The notes below the pieces were generated by a model. That model worked only from the letters and a program-made list of their open reading frames with translations. It made no database searches and was not told the origin of the DNA. From contig NZ_WKYV01000034.1 in NCBI RefSeq assembly GCF_009677585.1, forward strand, positions 1 to 45,946: a stretch of 45,946 nt of DNA, read 5' to 3'. Both the position numbers and the translations under genes were made by a program. The stretch comes from Lactonifactor sp. BIOML-A5. GTDB taxonomy: Bacteria; Bacillota; Clostridia; Lachnospirales; Lachnospiraceae. Of this stretch, positions 24,812-33,595 are shown piece by piece. The stretch's first letter is position 1. The number at the start of each line of letters is the position of its first letter.

Positions 24812-26629
24812 TCAAATTTTTCCTGCCTTTTGTTCCTCTATTTTTTCTGCCAGATCATTCAGATATACCCAGCGTTCCATTTTTTCTTCCAGCTCTTTTT
24901 CTGTCCTATCCTTTTCCTCTGACAGTTGGAACAGCTTTGCCGAATTCGTGGCATTGGCAGACATATCCTCATCTAAAGATACAATTTTTTCTTCCAGAGC
25001 CTCAATGTCATCGTCTATCGTTTCAAATTCCTTCTGTTCTTTAAAGGAGAATTTCAGCTTCACAGGCATGTTCTGTTTCCACTCTTTTCCCGGGGCTTTC
25101 TTCTTCTCACCGGTGTTCTTTCTGACGGAATCATCCTCCGCCGTCTGCCGGTACTGTCTGGACTCCAGATAATCTGTATAGCCTCCCTCATACTGCTGCA
25201 GGCGACCGTCTCCCTCAAAGGCAAAGATACGATCCACAACATTATCCAGAAAATATCTGTCATGGGATACCGTAATCACAATCCCGGAAAAAGAATCCAG
25301 ATAGTCCTCCAGAATTGTCAGTGTGGGAATATCCAGGTTGTTGGTAGGTTCATCCATGAGAAGAACATTAGCTCCCCCTGCCAGTATGCTGAGCAGATAC
25401 AGCCTTCTCTTTTCTCCTCCTGAAAGCTTTCCTATAGGAGTGTACTGCATGGATGCGTCAAAGAGAAAGCGCTCCAGAAGCTGTGACGCGCTGATTCTTC
25501 CATCCTTTGTGGGAATATATTCCGCGATATCTCTTACATAGTCGATGACTCTCTGTCCCGGATCCATATCCACTTCTTCCTGAGCAAAATAGCCGATTTT
25601 AACTGTCTCTCCAACCTCTATGTCTCCTTCGTCCGGTTCAAGGACGCCTGCCAGCAAATTCATAAGTGTGGATTTGCCACAGCCATTTGGACCTATAATT
25701 CCCAGGCGCTGATTCTTCAGCACAATATAGTCAAAATCGTGAATAATCCGCCTCCCCCCATACTGCTTGCTCACATGGTGAAGTTCGATAGTCTTCTTCC
25801 CCATTCTCGTCTCCGCGGAATCCATCTCCACGGTCTGATCTCTGCACGGACCCGTTCCGTTTTTCAATGCTTCCAAACGCTCCAGCCGTGCCCTCTGTTT
25901 TGTGCTTCTGGCTCTGCAGCCTCTCTTGGCCCATTCCAGCTCCATGCGCAGAATGCTCTGGCGTTTTCTCTCCGAAGCCAGCTCCATCTCTTCTCTCTGG
26001 GCTTTCATTTCCAAAAATTCTGTATAATTAGCCGTATAGCTGTACAGATTTCCGTGGCTGATTTCCACAATCTTATTTGTAACCCTATCCAAAAAGTATC
26101 TGTCATGGGTAACCATAACCACAACACCTTTAAACTTCATCAGATACTCCTCAAGCCACAAGACCATCTCATTATCCAGATGGTTTGTGGGCTCATCCAG
26201 GATTAGAATATCTCCGGGGTCTACCAAGGTTCTGGCAAGCGCCACCCTTTTTTTCTGTCCCCCCGAAAGTTGGCAGATTCCTGTCTCATGCTCTGTAATT
26301 CCCAGCTTGTTTAATATATTCCTGGCCTCGCTGTCTCTGCTCCACTCATTTTGCCGGATCTGTTCTATGACATAGGACAGAATTGTAGAATCCCTGGGAA
26401 ACTCCGGATTTTGAGGCAGATAGGAAGTCCTCAGGCCGTTCTGGGCAACGATCTGCCCCTGGTCCGGTTCTTCCAGTCCGGCGATCATTTTCAATAGCGT
26501 TGTCTTTCCCGTCCCATTGATCCCTATAATACCTATTTTATCCCCCTCGTGAATTCCGTAGGAGACATCATCAAAGATAACCTTATCCCCAAAGATTTTG
26601 CTTACATGCTCTATATTTAATACATTCAT
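24812..26629 (-). CDS. ABC-F ATPase, Uup/YfmR-like
   Basis: A 605-residue soluble protein with two ABC domains (Walker A GINGTGKT near 36-43 and GPNGCGKS near 315-322; signatures LSGGQ and LSGGE; DEPTNHLD and DEPTNNLD). A charged linker lies between them, with a C-terminal coiled-coil domain from about residue 530 (EALEEKIVSLDED, EEKDRTEKELEEK). This C-terminal domain distinguishes the housekeeping Uup/YfmR group, which acts on stalled ribosomes and structured DNA or RNA, from resistance ABC-F proteins such as the one at 279-1904. It lies 4 nt after the alanyl-tRNA editing gene, consistent with a translation-quality theme. Confidence 0.9.
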   Translation of the reverse strand: MNVLNIEHVSKIFGDKVIFDDVSYGIHEGDKIGIIGINGTGKTTLLKMIAGLEEPDQGQIVAQNGLRTSYLPQNPEFPRDSTILSYVIEQIRQNEWSRDSEARNILNKLGITEHETGICQLSGGQKKRVALARTLVDPGDILILDEPTNHLDNEMVLWLEEYLMKFKGVVVMVTHDRYFLDRVTNKIVEISHGNLYSYTANYTEFLEMKAQREEMELASERKRQSILRMELEWAKRGCRARSTKQRARLERLEALKNGTGPCRDQTVEMDSAETRMGKKTIELHHVSKQYGGRRIIHDFDYIVLKNQRLGIIGPNGCGKSTLMNLLAGVLEPDEGDIEVGETVKIGYFAQEEVDMDPGQRVIDYVRDIAEYIPTKDGRISASQLLERFLFDASMQYTPIGKLSGGEKRRLYLLSILAGGANVLLMDEPTNNLDIPTLTILEDYLDSFSGIVITVSHDRYFLDNVVDRIFAFEGDGRLQQYEGGYTDYLESRQYRQTAEDDSVRKNTGEKKKAPGKEWKQNMPVKLKFSFKEQKEFETIDDDIEALEEKIVSLDEDMSANATNSAKLFQLSEEKDRTEKELEEKMERWVYLNDLAEKIEEQKAGKI

Positions 26630-26633
26630 ATTT

Positions 26634-27782
26634 TCACCTGCTGATATAATTTTCTATGGCTGTCCGGCTTCCCCGTACATATCCTTGTACCATCTCCGGC
26701 TTTCCCCCGCCTTTTCCATGAAAGACAAGATTAAACTCCTTCGCAAATTCTCTCACATCCTGTGTCCGGCTTCCAAGAATATACTGGTATCCGCTTTCAT
26801 CATCCCCCGCAAAAACTCCGCAGATACCGGTACATTTTTCTGCTCCTGCATTCACAAAGTTTCTCATTGCAATGGTATCCAGCCCCGGCTGGAACAGACA
26901 GACCGTCTTCTGTCCCATTGGAATCTGCTCCAGTTTCTGGATAAGAAGCTGTTCCTGGAGACCGGCAATGCGCTCCTTTTTTTCCTGGAGCTCGGCCAGA
27001 AGCCTTTTTACTGCAATTGCCACTTCCTCAGGCTTTGCAGACAACAAAGCGGAGATTTCTGCAACATTCTTTTCCTTCAGATTATAGTCTTCCAACGCCC
27101 TCAGGCCGCACAGCATACTGACCCTTGTTCCTCCTTTATATCTGGCGGATCCAGTCAGTTTGATGCTGCCGATCTCTCCGGTAAGGCTGACATGGGGTGC
27201 ACAGCAGGCGCACACATCATACCCAGGGATCGTTATCAACCGTATCTGTCCCTCTATCTCTATCTTACTCCTATATTCCAGCTGTGCAAGTACTTCCTTT
27301 TCCGGATACGATACCTGTACCTGCAGATTAGCCGCAACTGCCCGGTTGGCTTCCAGCTCCACACGCCGCAGCTCCTCCTCGTTGAGAGGTCCGCTGAAAT
27401 CCATGGTAACTGGCCCGTCCCCAAGATGGAACCCAACATTGTGATACCCGAAAAAGCGGTGAACCAGCCCTGACACAATATGTTCCCCCGAATGATGCTG
27501 CATCCTGGAAAACCGCTTTTCAAAATCTATGGCCCCCTGTATTGCAGAGCCTGGCTCCAGAGGGCCGCGTGTGTAGTGAAAGATACGGTCACCGGTCTCC
27601 TGGGTATCCCATACTTCGATCCCCTCCAGGCTTCCGGTATCCCCTTTCTGCCCTCCTCCTTCCGGGAAAAAAGCCGTACGGTCAAGTTCAACCTTCCATC
27701 CTTCTTCTATTGCTTCACAGGATATCACTTCTGCTGTAAATTTCTGCAGGTGACTGTCCCTGTCAAATAATCGTTCTGTCAT
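26634..27782 (-). CDS. AlaX-type alanyl-tRNA editing hydrolase
   Basis: A 382-residue stand-alone editing protein, homologous to the C-terminal half of alanyl-tRNA synthetase, that hydrolyses Ser-tRNA(Ala) or Gly-tRNA(Ala). The editing-site zinc ligands are visible as HHSGEH (near 95-100) and C-A-C-C-A-P-H (near 194-200). A C-terminal DHHA1-type domain follows (GAEKCTGICGVFAG, GGGKPEMVQGYV), making it the long form AlaX-L. The start overlaps the upstream stop by 4 nt (ATGA) with GGAGG just before, so the two are coupled. Confidence 0.93.
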   Translation of the reverse strand: MTERLFDRDSHLQKFTAEVISCEAIEEGWKVELDRTAFFPEGGGQKGDTGSLEGIEVWDTQETGDRIFHYTRGPLEPGSAIQGAIDFEKRFSRMQHHSGEHIVSGLVHRFFGYHNVGFHLGDGPVTMDFSGPLNEEELRRVELEANRAVAANLQVQVSYPEKEVLAQLEYRSKIEIEGQIRLITIPGYDVCACCAPHVSLTGEIGSIKLTGSARYKGGTRVSMLCGLRALEDYNLKEKNVAEISALLSAKPEEVAIAVKRLLAELQEKKERIAGLQEQLLIQKLEQIPMGQKTVCLFQPGLDTIAMRNFVNAGAEKCTGICGVFAGDDESGYQYILGSRTQDVREFAKEFNLVFHGKGGGKPEMVQGYVRGSRTAIENYISR

Positions 27783-29314
27783 TCATATCCTCCGGTCTGC
27801 TGTTCTGCAGCTGCATTTTGGGCCAGTACCTTGCCTAGGTTCCATTTTCTAACAGGCAAATCCCTATATTGCAGGTATATCCTGTCATGATAGCTGGCCA
27901 GTTCCTGACTGATATATTCCCAGTCCTGCACTTTCCATTGTCTTTTGGAAATCCGGGCAATCTCCGGGGCTGCATCGTCGGATAATGCCTGAGTCATATA
28001 GACAATGTCACGGTAAGACAATTCCTCCATATGGCTGATATTATATCTGGCAATCCATGCATCCGGTCTGGCCAGGGCAAATCCAAGATACCCCACCGCA
28101 CCTACGGTAACAACAAATTTAAAGTAGTTTATTTTATTATGATAAATGCTGGCAATTGCTCCTGTCAACCATATTGTCAATACTCCTAAAAACCATAGTA
28201 CCAATATCCGGAGAAATGTCAAATGATACTGCCTGATATACAGGACCATCCTGTATGCGGAAGAGCAGATAAGAATATACGTACAGCCGGAAACAACCGT
28301 CAGACATACTTTCAGAATCCGATTTTCCCTGACGTGTTCTACACATAGGGTAACAATGGCCAGATTCAAAAGACTTACAAACAAAAGCTCAAAAAACCCC
28401 TGCCTTGCATACTCTGAATACGTCATTCCTTCAGGAAGCCGGAAAATCCCCCCGGCAAATAAGTACATAACCTGAATTCCGCAGAATAACAAATAGATAC
28501 CTGTAAGAGCACCTGTAACGATAATCGCAGTCACCGGCTCAGCCCTTTTCTCCGCCTGTCTATTCTTTTGCTTTTTTACAATATTCACAGCAAAAAAGCT
28601 GTACATGAACACAAAAGCCGCAAACGCCATGAGAAAAGCTCCTAAAAATCTGGTTGGAATAAATATATTCCGGAACAGTGCGCCGAACAGATGGGAAAAT
28701 ATCTCATCTGCTCTTGCAAGAAGCAGCAATACCAGTAAGGATACAGGCACAGCAATTCCGACTCCCATATAAATATATTTTCTGCCTGGATTCTCTTTCT
28801 TTCTATGCTCTTCCCGATAAGCTTTATAATGGGCAAAGGGATAATAGCATCCTCCCAAAATATGAATGCATTTCCAAAGAAAATGCCCTGCATAATCTTC
28901 AATGCTCCTATTTTCATTTCCATAGATCTGCTCTGTCATAAAAAGAAGTAAGAGCAAAAAGGCTCCCGCTTTATGAAAGGTTCTTAGCACCTCACTGGCA
29001 GTCAGACATACCCCCGTACCCAGCAGCACTGCCAGGAGTACATAGATCCAGGTGCTCTTCCTAATCTTTCTTCCCATATGCTTCAGCCCCAGGATACAGA
29101 ATCCGAACGTAGCTGCAACCATAAAAGGAAATGTAATTCCCGCAGGATTCTGATACATACAAACAGCATAAAAAACGCCGTACAGGAGAGCTGCAGCAGC
29201 GAAATACCGGTAATGCTCCTTCATGAATACGATTTCAGGTGCCTCTTCCCTCTGTTTTCCTATATCTGCGGGGAGGAATACCTCCTCCTGCACATCGGTC
29301 ATCTCTATACTCAT
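27779..29314 (-). CDS. DUF4153/DUF4173-like polytopic membrane protein
   Basis: A 511-residue protein with about 11-12 predicted membrane segments and no signal peptide. The segment TYSEYARQGFFELLFVSLLNL (near 300-320) resembles a conserved block of DUF4153/DUF4173 proteins of Firmicutes, whose function is not known. The C-terminal about 90 residues are soluble and charged. GGAGGG lies 7 nt before the ATG. It is 12 nt downstream of a small Cro/CI-type regulator and overlaps the AlaX gene. In other Firmicutes such proteins are often next to DUF2975 and YozG-like regulators, as here; that statement is from memory of the families. Confidence 0.72.
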   Translation of the reverse strand: MSIEMTDVQEEVFLPADIGKQREEAPEIVFMKEHYRYFAAAALLYGVFYAVCMYQNPAGITFPFMVAATFGFCILGLKHMGRKIRKSTWIYVLLAVLLGTGVCLTASEVLRTFHKAGAFLLLLLFMTEQIYGNENRSIEDYAGHFLWKCIHILGGCYYPFAHYKAYREEHRKKENPGRKYIYMGVGIAVPVSLLVLLLLARADEIFSHLFGALFRNIFIPTRFLGAFLMAFAAFVFMYSFFAVNIVKKQKNRQAEKRAEPVTAIIVTGALTGIYLLFCGIQVMYLFAGGIFRLPEGMTYSEYARQGFFELLFVSLLNLAIVTLCVEHVRENRILKVCLTVVSGCTYILICSSAYRMVLYIRQYHLTFLRILVLWFLGVLTIWLTGAIASIYHNKINYFKFVVTVGAVGYLGFALARPDAWIARYNISHMEELSYRDIVYMTQALSDDAAPEIARISKRQWKVQDWEYISQELASYHDRIYLQYRDLPVRKWNLGKVLAQNAAAEQQTGGYE

Positions 29315-29326
29315 CTGATACCCTCC

Positions 29327-29548
29327 TTACTCTTTCTCACAATCCTCTTCCACATATTCCAGAATATCTCCCGGCTGGCAGTGCAGCGCCTTACAGATAG
29401 CCTCCAAGGTACTGAAACGGATAGCCTTTGCCTTATTATTCTTTAATATGGACAGATTTGCCATGGTAATATCCACTTCCTCCGCCAGTTCCTTCAGGCC
29501 CTTTTTTCTCTTAGCCATTACAACATCCAGATTAATAACAATTCCCAT
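29327..29548 (-). CDS. Small Cro/CI-type (YozG-like) regulator
   Basis: A 73-residue single-domain XRE-family helix-turn-helix protein: KGLKELAEEVDITMANLSILKNN contains the two DNA-binding helices and FSTLEAICKALHCQPGDILEY is the family's C-terminal hallmark. GGAGG precedes the ATG. It is 10 nt after a DUF2975 gene, a pairing that is common in Firmicutes, where the small regulator probably controls the membrane-protein pair. The 10-bp palindrome at 30037-30046 in the operon leader is a candidate binding site. Confidence 0.9.
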   Translation of the reverse strand: MGIVINLDVVMAKRKKGLKELAEEVDITMANLSILKNNKAKAIRFSTLEAICKALHCQPGDILEYVEEDCEKE

Positions 29549-29558
29549 AAGGCACCTC

Positions 29559-30008
29559 CTAAATCGTCAGATCGTTTTCATTCTTGTAGTTCACCGCCTC
29601 ATGAAATACCTGAGAGAGGACCAGGCTGAAAAGCCCTCCCACAAGAAATACCAATATAATAATCAGGGTAGCCGGAGTAATAATAAAAAACAAACGGCCC
29701 CCCATGACAACCGCCAAACCAAATGCCAGACAGCCCATAACCTTGAGGCTTTTGGTATTCTCCTCCACAAAACAATTTTTCCGGAGTACGGTTTTAAATA
29801 TCTTTCTCAGCTGCCAGATAATGGCTACTGCCAGGATACCGGCCCCCCCATAGATAAAAAGCATCTGTGTATAGAACTCCTGAAACGAAGGATAGTAGCT
29901 CCCCAGCCACTTCATCCACCACGGGAGAGAAATACAGGTAATGATACCTCCATAAAACATAATATCCAATAATACCTTAGTAACAGAAGCCAGATGGTTT
30001 TGCTTCAT
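29559..30008 (-). CDS. DUF2975 membrane protein
   Basis: A 149-residue protein with four predicted membrane segments (about 10-30, 42-66, 88-110 and 115-137), matching the DUF2975 family in length and in its pairing with a YozG-like regulator. Function unknown. ATG 30008 is preferred because AAAGGGG lies 8 nt upstream; the ATG 18 nt further up would overlap it. It is the first gene of the six-gene leftward operon. Confidence 0.85.
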   Translation of the reverse strand: MKQNHLASVTKVLLDIMFYGGIITCISLPWWMKWLGSYYPSFQEFYTQMLFIYGGAGILAVAIIWQLRKIFKTVLRKNCFVEENTKSLKVMGCLAFGLAVVMGGRLFFIITPATLIIILVFLVGGLFSLVLSQVFHEAVNYKNENDLTI

Positions 30009-30036
30009 AAGAATCGCCCCTTTCATTTTTGCGTTT

Positions 30037-30046
30037 GGTACGTACC
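30037..30046. promoter_or_regulatory. Palindrome GGTACGTACC in the operon leader
   Basis: A perfect 10-bp palindrome in the 5' untranslated part, between the promoter and the DUF2975 start. It is a possible operator for the YozG-like regulator encoded two genes downstream. Confidence 0.4.
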
Positions 30047-30074
30047 GCTACTTTTTTATTTCATTTCACCATAC

Positions 30075-30103
30075 ACTATATCACCAGTAAGAATGAATTT
30101 CAA
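30075..30103 (-). promoter_or_regulatory. Promoter of the DUF2975-HTH-...-folC operon
   Basis: On the minus strand TTGAAA (30098-30103) and TATAGT (30075-30080) with a 17-nt spacer. All six following genes are spaced by 46 nt or less, so this is the likely main promoter. Confidence 0.75.
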
Positions 30104-30143
30104 TATATTTTTATTGTTTTTCGATAAATATTTGTTAAATATC

Positions 30144-30171
30144 AAAAAAGGACCAACCTCATGGTTAGTCC
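30144..30171 (-). terminator. Terminator of the ula-like operon, overlapping the last stop codon
   Basis: On the minus strand GGACTAACC and GGTTGGTCC form a 9-bp stem (one G-U pair) with a 4-nt loop, followed by TTTTTT. The TAA stop of the epimerase gene (30165-30167) lies inside the first arm, so translation reaching the stop codon would compete with hairpin folding. Confidence 0.85.
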
Positions 30172-31034
30172 TCTCCTGCTGTTATGTAGGGGCACTTCAT
30201 ACTTTCTAATATAGTTCTCATACTATTGTTCACCTTCTCTAATTCCGCCTGCCAATCATCCTCTCCTTTGTACCAGAATTCTGTGACATATTTTCGGATT
30301 CCGATCTCCCATGCGGCTTCTATTATCTTTCTGAAGTCCACATGACCGCTCCCAAAGGGAACCTCCCGGAATTGGCCCGGCTTCGTTTCCTTTAGATGGA
30401 GTGAGGTTATATGTCCCCTACCAGACTGCAGGTCTTTTATCTCATCAAACCCCAGAGATACAGCGGCATTTTTTATATTTCCGGAATCCGGATAAATACC
30501 TAAATAGACAGACCCTATCTGCTCCACATAATACATGGCTTTCCATACTGTATTCATGAAATTATTCTCCATGGTTTCCAATTCAATTAATACCCCATAT
30601 GCCGCAGCCATATGGGCTGCTCTCTGAAGGTTATCAGAGAAGCGCTTTTGTGTTTCAGACGTGGATTCCTCATAATAAACATCATACCCTGGGATCATAA
30701 TAATGCGAATTCCAAGATCATCTGCCAGCTCAATAGCTTTTTCCAGAATTTCCATCCCTCTTTCCCGCAGCTTGGCATTACCGCTGCCCAGTGAATATTT
30801 TGTGAGGGCACTTACACACATTGAGCGGACAGGGATGCCCACTTCATACATGTTCTGAATTAATGACAGTCTTTCTTCTTTGGACATATAAATACGGTTT
30901 ATTTTTTCCTCAGTACTGTCAATGCTTAACTCCACATAATCATAATGAGCGAATTTCGCTGCTTCCAGCTTCTCTTTCCAGCTTAATTCAGGGGGCATTG
31001 CTTTTTCATATAATCCAATTGTATAAGCCTTCAT
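30165..31034 (-). CDS. ulaE: UlaE-like L-xylulose/L-ribulose-5-phosphate 3-epimerase
   Basis: A 289-residue TIM-barrel epimerase closely following the UlaE/SgaU pattern: IGLYEKAMPPELSWKEKL at the start, FVELSID-like YDYVELSID, SMCVSA, the GYDVYYEESTSETQKRF block, and the metal-site residues Glu152 (in ELETMENNFMN), Asp183 (YPDSGN), His213 (HLKET) and Glu252 (TEFW). UlaE interconverts L-xylulose 5-phosphate and L-ribulose 5-phosphate in anaerobic ascorbate use. AAGGGG lies 8 nt before the ATG. It is the last gene of the operon that also holds ulaG. A decayed copy of its first codons lies at 40318-40376. Confidence 0.88.
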   Translation of the reverse strand: MKAYTIGLYEKAMPPELSWKEKLEAAKFAHYDYVELSIDSTEEKINRIYMSKEERLSLIQNMYEVGIPVRSMCVSALTKYSLGSGNAKLRERGMEILEKAIELADDLGIRIIMIPGYDVYYEESTSETQKRFSDNLQRAAHMAAAYGVLIELETMENNFMNTVWKAMYYVEQIGSVYLGIYPDSGNIKNAAVSLGFDEIKDLQSGRGHITSLHLKETKPGQFREVPFGSGHVDFRKIIEAAWEIGIRKYVTEFWYKGEDDWQAELEKVNNSMRTILESMKCPYITAGED

Positions 31035-31046
31035 CTCTTCAACCCC

Positions 31047-32093
31047 TTATGCATTCAGATAATACATAGCCAACTCATCGATTTCCCGGTTTGCAGCTAT
31101 CAGAATATCCCTGCCCTGTGTATGCCGATAGAGTACGTTGGCTGCGCCGCAGCCATGATCCAGTGTACAGGTCCGCAATTCCCCGTTGCCGTCGCTTATC
31201 AATGCCAGCAGGTCCATATCACCCTTTCTATGTCCGATAAATACTGCCGGGGTGCTGCCTATATAACCCTTCCCTGCAGCATGCAGAAATTCCAGTTTTT
31301 GAGGATGCTCATATATCTTCCGAAACCTTCCGTTCTTTTTTTTATAGACCTCCAGCTTATCCCCGTGAAAAGGAGAAAACAGGAACAGTTCCTCTTCCCC
31401 GCACTGGTCAATATCTGCAAAAAAAGCTTCACTTGCCGGTGTTTCCAACAGCCTCTCTATCCTCCACATATCTTTGTCTTCCGACGGAGGGGATACCTCA
31501 TAGATTCCCTGATGACAGGCAATAATACCTTTCTCCTCCCCATTTCGGCAGATCTTGCAGTATCCGTGGTTCTTCAGCATACTGTCCTTTATAACCTGAA
31601 GTTTCAATGGATGGCCATTGTGACACTGGGACAAATCAAAGGGAAGTTCCGCTCCGTATACTTTTCCAGGCTCCGACCAGTCATCCTTATACTTATGACC
31701 CGATTTCAATGTACAGGCAATCAGATATTTCTTTCCCTGATTCCTTAGAATATCGAAACGATGCACAAACGGCAGCTTTGTAAGAGTCTGGATTTCCCAA
31801 CCGCCTGTTTTCCTAGGAGAAGCTGTGATGATCGAGGCCTCACTGGAATCATTGGGGGAATAAAAGCGGCGGGTTGCGAGAAATTGTCCGCCGCTGTCCG
31901 GATTTTGTACCATCGTCATAACACCTCCCGGGCTATCCCAGACCACTTCCAGCATATTTCCTTCCATATCGTAAATGCGGCACTCTGCTTCTTTTTCTGA
32001 TGCCGCCAGAAAGCATTCTTTTCCTTTGTAGAAGAAAGGTGCCAGCGCATAACATTTTTCTAATTTGCCTATCACTTTTTTCTCAATTCTCAT
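31047..32093 (-). CDS. Unknown conserved protein, propeller-like (copy A)
   Basis: A 348-residue protein without signal peptide or membrane segments, so probably cytosolic. It is built from short beta-strand-like repeats, and one stretch (ADIDQCGEEELFLFSP, near 230-245) has the D-x-D-x-x-G-x-x-E-L form of FG-GAP/VCBS propeller repeats. No catalytic motif is recognised. AGGAGGG lies about 10 nt before the ATG; it begins 4 nt after the FGGY kinase stop and ends 12 nt before the epimerase, so it belongs to the pathway operon. A second copy at 40396-41442 is about 88 percent identical (about 43 differences counted by eye). It could be a sugar-phosphate-binding or mutarotase/lactonase-like protein; this is only a guess. 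Confidence 0.7.
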   Translation of the reverse strand: MRIEKKVIGKLEKCYALAPFFYKGKECFLAASEKEAECRIYDMEGNMLEVVWDSPGGVMTMVQNPDSGGQFLATRRFYSPNDSSEASIITASPRKTGGWEIQTLTKLPFVHRFDILRNQGKKYLIACTLKSGHKYKDDWSEPGKVYGAELPFDLSQCHNGHPLKLQVIKDSMLKNHGYCKICRNGEEKGIIACHQGIYEVSPPSEDKDMWRIERLLETPASEAFFADIDQCGEEELFLFSPFHGDKLEVYKKKNGRFRKIYEHPQKLEFLHAAGKGYIGSTPAVFIGHRKGDMDLLALISDGNGELRTCTLDHGCGAANVLYRHTQGRDILIAANREIDELAMYYLNA

Positions 32094-32097
32094 CCGT

Positions 32098-33582
32098 TCA
32101 TACCCTCCTGCTGCTTTCCATGCTTCTCATGTACTGAAAAAGAAGTTCCGTCCTGGTTTCTATTTCCTCATACAAAGCAGCTGCCTCCCGGTTCGGCTCA
32201 TAAACCGTTCTGGTTTCCTCCCATTTCCCGGACTGAAAGGCTGATTTTACATCAGAGAAGACAGCAAGTGCCACCCCTGCCCCTATGTAGGCGCCAAATG
32301 CTGTTGCCTGAGGATTCTCCAACGAGACTACAGGGCAGTTATATACATCAGCCTGTATTTGATTATAAACTTCACTTTTTGTCATGCCTCCGGAAACGTA
32401 AATAGTTTCAAATGCCGCTCCGTCGCCTTTTAAAAGCTTAAGATTTTTCTTCGTCTCAACAGCAATCCCCTCTAACACTGCCCGTATTAATTCTCCCCGG
32501 CCTGTGTCCAGAGAAATTCCTGTAAAGGCAGCTCTGGCCTGTGGATTCCAGGCACGGGTCCCGCAGCCGCTGAAATGAGGAATGCAGGATACACCGCCGG
32601 AACCCGGAGGCACCTTTTCAATTAAAGTATTAATCCATTTATAATCTGGCTTACCCTGAGTTCCAGTTTCAGATAACAGCCTGCAAATCCAATCGAATCC
32701 TGCTGAGCCTGACAATGAATTGGCCTCCAGGATATATTTTCCAGGTATAGAGGCAGCATTGCATATGGATGTTAACTCATTTTCAGGTACTTCCTCTATA
32801 ACAGTAACCGCAAAGGTTCCCGTTCCGCTGTTCACCACCGCTGTACTGTAGTCCCATGCTCCCGCTCCCACCGCGCTGCACTGCTGATCTCCTCCAGAGG
32901 TAATTACCGGTATGCCGTGGGGTATAGAGAATTGTTTTGCCGCTTCAATAGTAGTATACCCCACACGGCTGCCGGGCGGGGTCAGCTCGCATAGCTTACT
33001 GCTGTCAATTTCAAAGATCCTGCACAGTTCGTCATCCCATCTCAATGTATGAAGGTTCATCAAATGGCTCCTGCTCCCATACGTATAATCGGTTGCAAAT
33101 CTGCCCGTCAAATGGTATATGATAAAATCAGCAACGGTTACCATCTTATAAGTTTTTCGGTATATGTCAGGATAATTTCTTTTTATCCAGGTAATTCTGC
33201 TGCCGCTGAACACGGTATTCAGATCTGCGCCCGTCTTCTTACGTATTATGGGATTAAATCCCTGCAGTTCCCGGCAGATGCCGGAGTTTCTGGTATCCTG
33301 CCACATAATACCGGGAAGAAGCGGAGTACCCGTCCGGTCTACTGCTATCACGGAAGAACGAAATGCTGTCACCGCGATCGCGTCTATTGCAAACTCTTCC
33401 TGTATCTGACGGCAGATTCTCTGCATGCCGTTCAGCCAGATAACAGGATCTTGCTCTACGATACCCTCTTTTTTATAAATGCAGGGTGTCTCACAGGCGA
33501 TTTCCTTTACTACTGCTTTGCTCCCGCAGTACATTACCCCGCGCATACTGGTTGTCCCAATATCAAGAACTAATATATTCAT
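32098..33582 (-). CDS. FGGY-family carbohydrate kinase
   Basis: A 494-residue ATP-dependent sugar kinase with the two actin-like domains of the FGGY family. DIGTTSMRG (7-15) is the first phosphate loop, WQDTRN (94-99) the hinge segment, SGGDQQCSAVGAG (229-241) holds the catalytic Asp232, and GGMTKSEVYNQIQAD plus ENPQATAFGAYIGA complete the C-terminal nucleotide site. The closest general resemblance is to xylulose/gluconate kinases. In this operon, which has UlaG but no PTS, it is the natural candidate to phosphorylate the imported substrate. The last about 70 nt are duplicated at 41448-41517. Confidence 0.9.
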   Translation of the reverse strand: MNILVLDIGTTSMRGVMYCGSKAVVKEIACETPCIYKKEGIVEQDPVIWLNGMQRICRQIQEEFAIDAIAVTAFRSSVIAVDRTGTPLLPGIMWQDTRNSGICRELQGFNPIIRKKTGADLNTVFSGSRITWIKRNYPDIYRKTYKMVTVADFIIYHLTGRFATDYTYGSRSHLMNLHTLRWDDELCRIFEIDSSKLCELTPPGSRVGYTTIEAAKQFSIPHGIPVITSGGDQQCSAVGAGAWDYSTAVVNSGTGTFAVTVIEEVPENELTSICNAASIPGKYILEANSLSGSAGFDWICRLLSETGTQGKPDYKWINTLIEKVPPGSGGVSCIPHFSGCGTRAWNPQARAAFTGISLDTGRGELIRAVLEGIAVETKKNLKLLKGDGAAFETIYVSGGMTKSEVYNQIQADVYNCPVVSLENPQATAFGAYIGAGVALAVFSDVKSAFQSGKWEETRTVYEPNREAAALYEEIETRTELLFQYMRSMESSRRV

Positions 33583-33595
33583 ATACCACCACCTG

